Source: Deltaproteobacteria bacterium
Lineage (GTDB): Bacteria; Desulfobacterota; DSM-4660; Desulfatiglandales; Desulfatiglandaceae
Assembly (NCBI GenBank): GCA_018644785.1
Contig: JABGPV010000108.1
Span: 1-15,723 of the forward strand
DNA length: 15,723 bases
Reading direction: 5' to 3'
Below, in pieces: positions 14,020-15,723 of this stretch. The position numbers and the translations under genes were made by a program. Positions within the stretch are counted from its first letter, which is position 1; every line of letters starts with the position of its first letter. Below the pieces are notes generated by a model that was not told the DNA's origin, made no database searches, and saw only the letters and a program-made list of their open reading frames with translations.

Positions 14020-14475
14020 TTACTTTGAGGCTTTTTTGCCCCCTGCTTTTTTACCCCTTGCCTTTTTACTGGCCTGGAGCTTTTCACCGAGTTTGTGTTT
14101 TTTGGCGGTGGCGCTTCGTTCTGCCGACAGGGACTTGGCGGCCAGGGATTGCCGGGCTGAGAAGCCGAATTTCTTACGGTATTCCTTTGAATCCAGACCG
14201 TGTTCTTTTAGAAGATGTTTGCTGGTCAGAATCTTGAATTCCCGTCCACATTCAAGGCATATAACCTTATTTTTCAGGATCGATTTCTTGGGATCCAGTG
14301 CGGGTGCAGCGGGTTCCTCGATACCCGCCGCATCTCCCTCTTCCAGACCCTTGAGGTCTTTCAACGTCTGAAAAGTTTTCGTCAGGAAGCTTTCCATCTC
14401 TTCGGCCGACATACTTGAGTGGGATGCCTGGGCGGTTGCCAATTCTACCGCCATTTCCGTAAGGGTTTTCGCCAT
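14020..14475 (-). CDS. MucR/Ros family zinc-finger transcriptional regulator
   Basis: A 151-residue DNA-binding regulator of the MucR/Ros family. The zinc finger is formed by C73, C76, H87 and H92 in CLECGREFKILTSKHLLKEH, followed by the typical GLDSKEYRKKFG helix. The N-terminal 40 residues (LTEMAVELATAQASHS) match the usual start, which serves in oligomerisation in alpha-proteobacterial MucR. Unlike the best-known members it ends in a long lysine/alanine tail (KKARGKKAGGKKASK) that should add nonspecific DNA binding. A good AGGAG ribosome binding site precedes the ATG. Targets are unknown; such proteins often bind AT-rich DNA and act as global or horizontal-gene silencers. Confidence 0.9.
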   Translation of the reverse strand: MAKTLTEMAVELATAQASHSSMSAEEMESFLTKTFQTLKDLKGLEEGDAAGIEEPAAPALDPKKSILKNKVICLECGREFKILTSKHLLKEHGLDSKEYRKKFGFSARQSLAAKSLSAERSATAKKHKLGEKLQASKKARGKKAGGKKASK

Positions 14476-14600
14476 CAGTTCATTCTCCTTTCAAGAAACG
14501 ATTAAACTTTAATATGTTTGCAGTAAAACACGTCATCTTGCGGAGCATCTTAAAATAAGACAAATATGTCAACACTTTTGTGGAAGAATGTCTGGCGTGA

Positions 14601-14617
14601 GCCCCAAAGGTTGGGGC
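14601..14617. repeat. GCCCCAA/TTGGGGC hairpin
   Basis: A perfect 7-bp inverted repeat with a 3-base loop lies 12 bases upstream of the predicted -35 of the nucleoside transporter gene. No T-run follows, so a binding site is more likely than a terminator. Confidence 0.4.
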
Positions 14618-14628
14618 CATCTATTTGA

Positions 14629-14658
14629 TTGACCCCAAAACCGGGATTTTGCTACTAT
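14629..14658 (+). promoter_or_regulatory. Possible promoter of the nucleoside transporter
   Basis: TTGACC (14629-14634) and TACTAT (14653-14658) are separated by 18 bases, about 60 bases before the TTG start. On the opposite strand a TTGACA (14567-14572) is a possible -35 for the MucR-like gene, without a clear -10. Confidence 0.4.
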
Positions 14659-14718
14659 CGGTCACGCCCTTTGAGGCGGAACACCTTTTTGTATCCCGTT
14701 TCTTCAGCGAGAGAAAAA

Positions 14719-15723
14719 TTGAATCAATTACAGAGTTTCCTAGGTTTTCTCATGCTTCCCTTTCTGGCCTGGGTTTTTTCAGAGGGCCGAAAGAATATCA
14801 ATTTCAGGACCTTGGTCGCCGGGCTGTTGCTGCAGGTGTGCCTTGCCCTGCTGCTCCTGAAATTTCCGGGAAGCCAGGATGCTTTTCTCTGGTTGAACAA
14901 GGGGGTTCGGGCGTTGGAAGAATCCACACGGGCGGGAACCGGGTTTGTGTTTGGTTATCTGGGGGGCGGACCGCTTCCTTTTGACGAGAAAAATCCCGCT
15001 TTCAGCTATGTGCTCGCCTTTCGGGGGTTGCCTCTGGTGCTGGTGATCAGCGCGATCACATCCCTTTTCTTTTACTGGCGGATTATTCCCATGGTGGTCA
15101 ACGGTTTTGCGTGGATTCTTAAGCGGGTTATGGGCATCGGTGGCGTAGAAGGTCTCGGGGCTGCGGCGAACGTGTTTATCGGCATGGTGGAGGCGCCGCT
15201 ATTCGTGAGACCCTACCTGTCCGGGATTTCCAGGAGTGAGCTTTTTACCATTATGGTGTGTGGTATGGCCACCATAGCGGGAACAGTGATGGTCCTTTAC
15301 GCGTCAATCCTTCAATCGGTGGTTCCGGGTATCATGGGGCACCTTCTGGTGGCCTCAATCGTCAGTGCCCCTGCTGCCATCACCATCTCCAAACTCATGG
15401 TGCCCGAACTATCCAAAGCATCCGAGGAAGTCCTTGCCGCCCCAAGGGGCGCACAAAGCGCCATGGATGCCATTACAAAGGGCACCCTTGGCGGCATCAA
15501 ACTGCTGATCAATATTATTGCCATGCTCGTGGTTTTCGTGGCCCTGGTTTATCTGATAAATTTTTTTCTGGCGTTTCTGCCGGAAATATCCGGTAAGCCG
15601 GTGACGTTCGAGCGGCTTGTGGGTTATATCATGGCCCCCGTCGTCTGGCTCATGGGCATCCCCGCATCGGAGGTGGTGACGGCGGGAGGGTTGATGGGGG
15701 TTAAAACCGTGTTGAATGAACTG
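14719..15723 (+). CDS. Concentrative nucleoside transporter (CNT/NupC family), 3' end outside the window
   Basis: The first 335 residues of an inner-membrane nucleoside importer of about 400-430 residues; the frame is open to the window edge. The start is taken as TTG 14719 because NQLQSFLGFLMLPFLAWVFSE matches the usual N-terminus; ATG 14752 would remove it. Visible family features are GTGFVFGYLGGGPLPF, the LPLVLVISAITSLFFYWRIIP helix, GLGAAANVFIGMVEAP with E158 in the nucleoside-binding loop, and CGMATIAGTVMVLYA. Family members use a Na+ or H+ gradient to take up nucleosides; which ion applies here cannot be read with certainty. The ribosome binding site is weak. It follows a hairpin and promoter and is not part of the ATPase operon. 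Confidence 0.93.
   Translation, partial: MNQLQSFLGFLMLPFLAWVFSEGRKNINFRTLVAGLLLQVCLALLLLKFPGSQDAFLWLNKGVRALEESTRAGTGFVFGYLGGGPLPFDEKNPAFSYVLAFRGLPLVLVISAITSLFFYWRIIPMVVNGFAWILKRVMGIGGVEGLGAAANVFIGMVEAPLFVRPYLSGISRSELFTIMVCGMATIAGTVMVLYASILQSVVPGIMGHLLVASIVSAPAAITISKLMVPELSKASEEVLAAPRGAQSAMDAITKGTLGGIKLLINIIAMLVVFVALVYLINFFLAFLPEISGKPVTFERLVGYIMAPVVWLMGIPASEVVTAGGLMGVKTVLNEL

Noticed and set aside
14625..14984. Plus-strand open frame of 119 residues before the nucleoside transporter
   Set aside because: From 14719 the transporter frame is the coding one; this frame overlaps it out of phase and shows no domain.
1..15723. CRISPR arrays, tRNA or rRNA genes
   Set aside because: No regularly spaced repeats and no tRNA- or rRNA-like sequence were seen on reading either strand.

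Overview
The window looks like a chromosomal segment of a Gram-negative anaerobe, most likely from the Desulfobacterota (delta-proteobacterial sulfate reducers and relatives). This rests on a bacterial V-type ATPase operon of the spirochaete/chlamydia kind, a MucR/Ros-type zinc-finger regulator, a concentrative nucleoside transporter and the moderately GC-rich codon use of the right half. The assignment to this group is inference; no marker gene fixes it.

The left half (1-6640) is a patchwork of accessory DNA. It holds a sulfatase cut off after its signature motif (241-654, minus), an intact P-loop ATPase with a C-terminal zinc ribbon (952-2472, minus), a frameshifted remnant of a phage/integron-type tyrosine recombinase (2602-2822, plus), an AT-rich divergent TetR regulator/short-chain dehydrogenase pair with two perfect 17-bp operators (3048-4629), an acyl-CoA thioesterase that has lost its middle (4808-5212), and a two-gene nucleotidyltransferase plus small-protein module resembling a toxin-antitoxin unit (5468-6173). 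GGGGTC/GGGGAC repeat motifs, of a type often dispersed in such genomes, lie between these modules.

The right half (6645-14018) is a tightly packed seven-gene V-type ATPase operon, B-D-I-K-E-DUF2764-A, preceded by a good sigma-70-like promoter. The genes are the familiar bacterial set, but the order is a cyclic permutation of the usual E-DUF2764-A-B-D-I-K. The proteolipid K keeps the residues that coordinate Na+ in the Enterococcus hirae enzyme, so a Na+-translocating machine is predicted. No genes for subunits C, F or G/H are present in the operon; the DUF2764 protein is the candidate replacement for C.

After the operon come a convergent MucR-like regulator (14020-14475, minus; one base from the atpA stop codon) and the start of a nucleoside transporter of the CNT/NupC family (14719 to the window end, plus). 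CNT carriers are often Na+-coupled, which would fit next to a Na+ pump. The strongest points for follow-up are the permuted Na+-type V-ATPase operon, the zinc-ribbon ATPase beside a dead recombinase, the nucleotidyltransferase pair, and the well-defined TetR operators.
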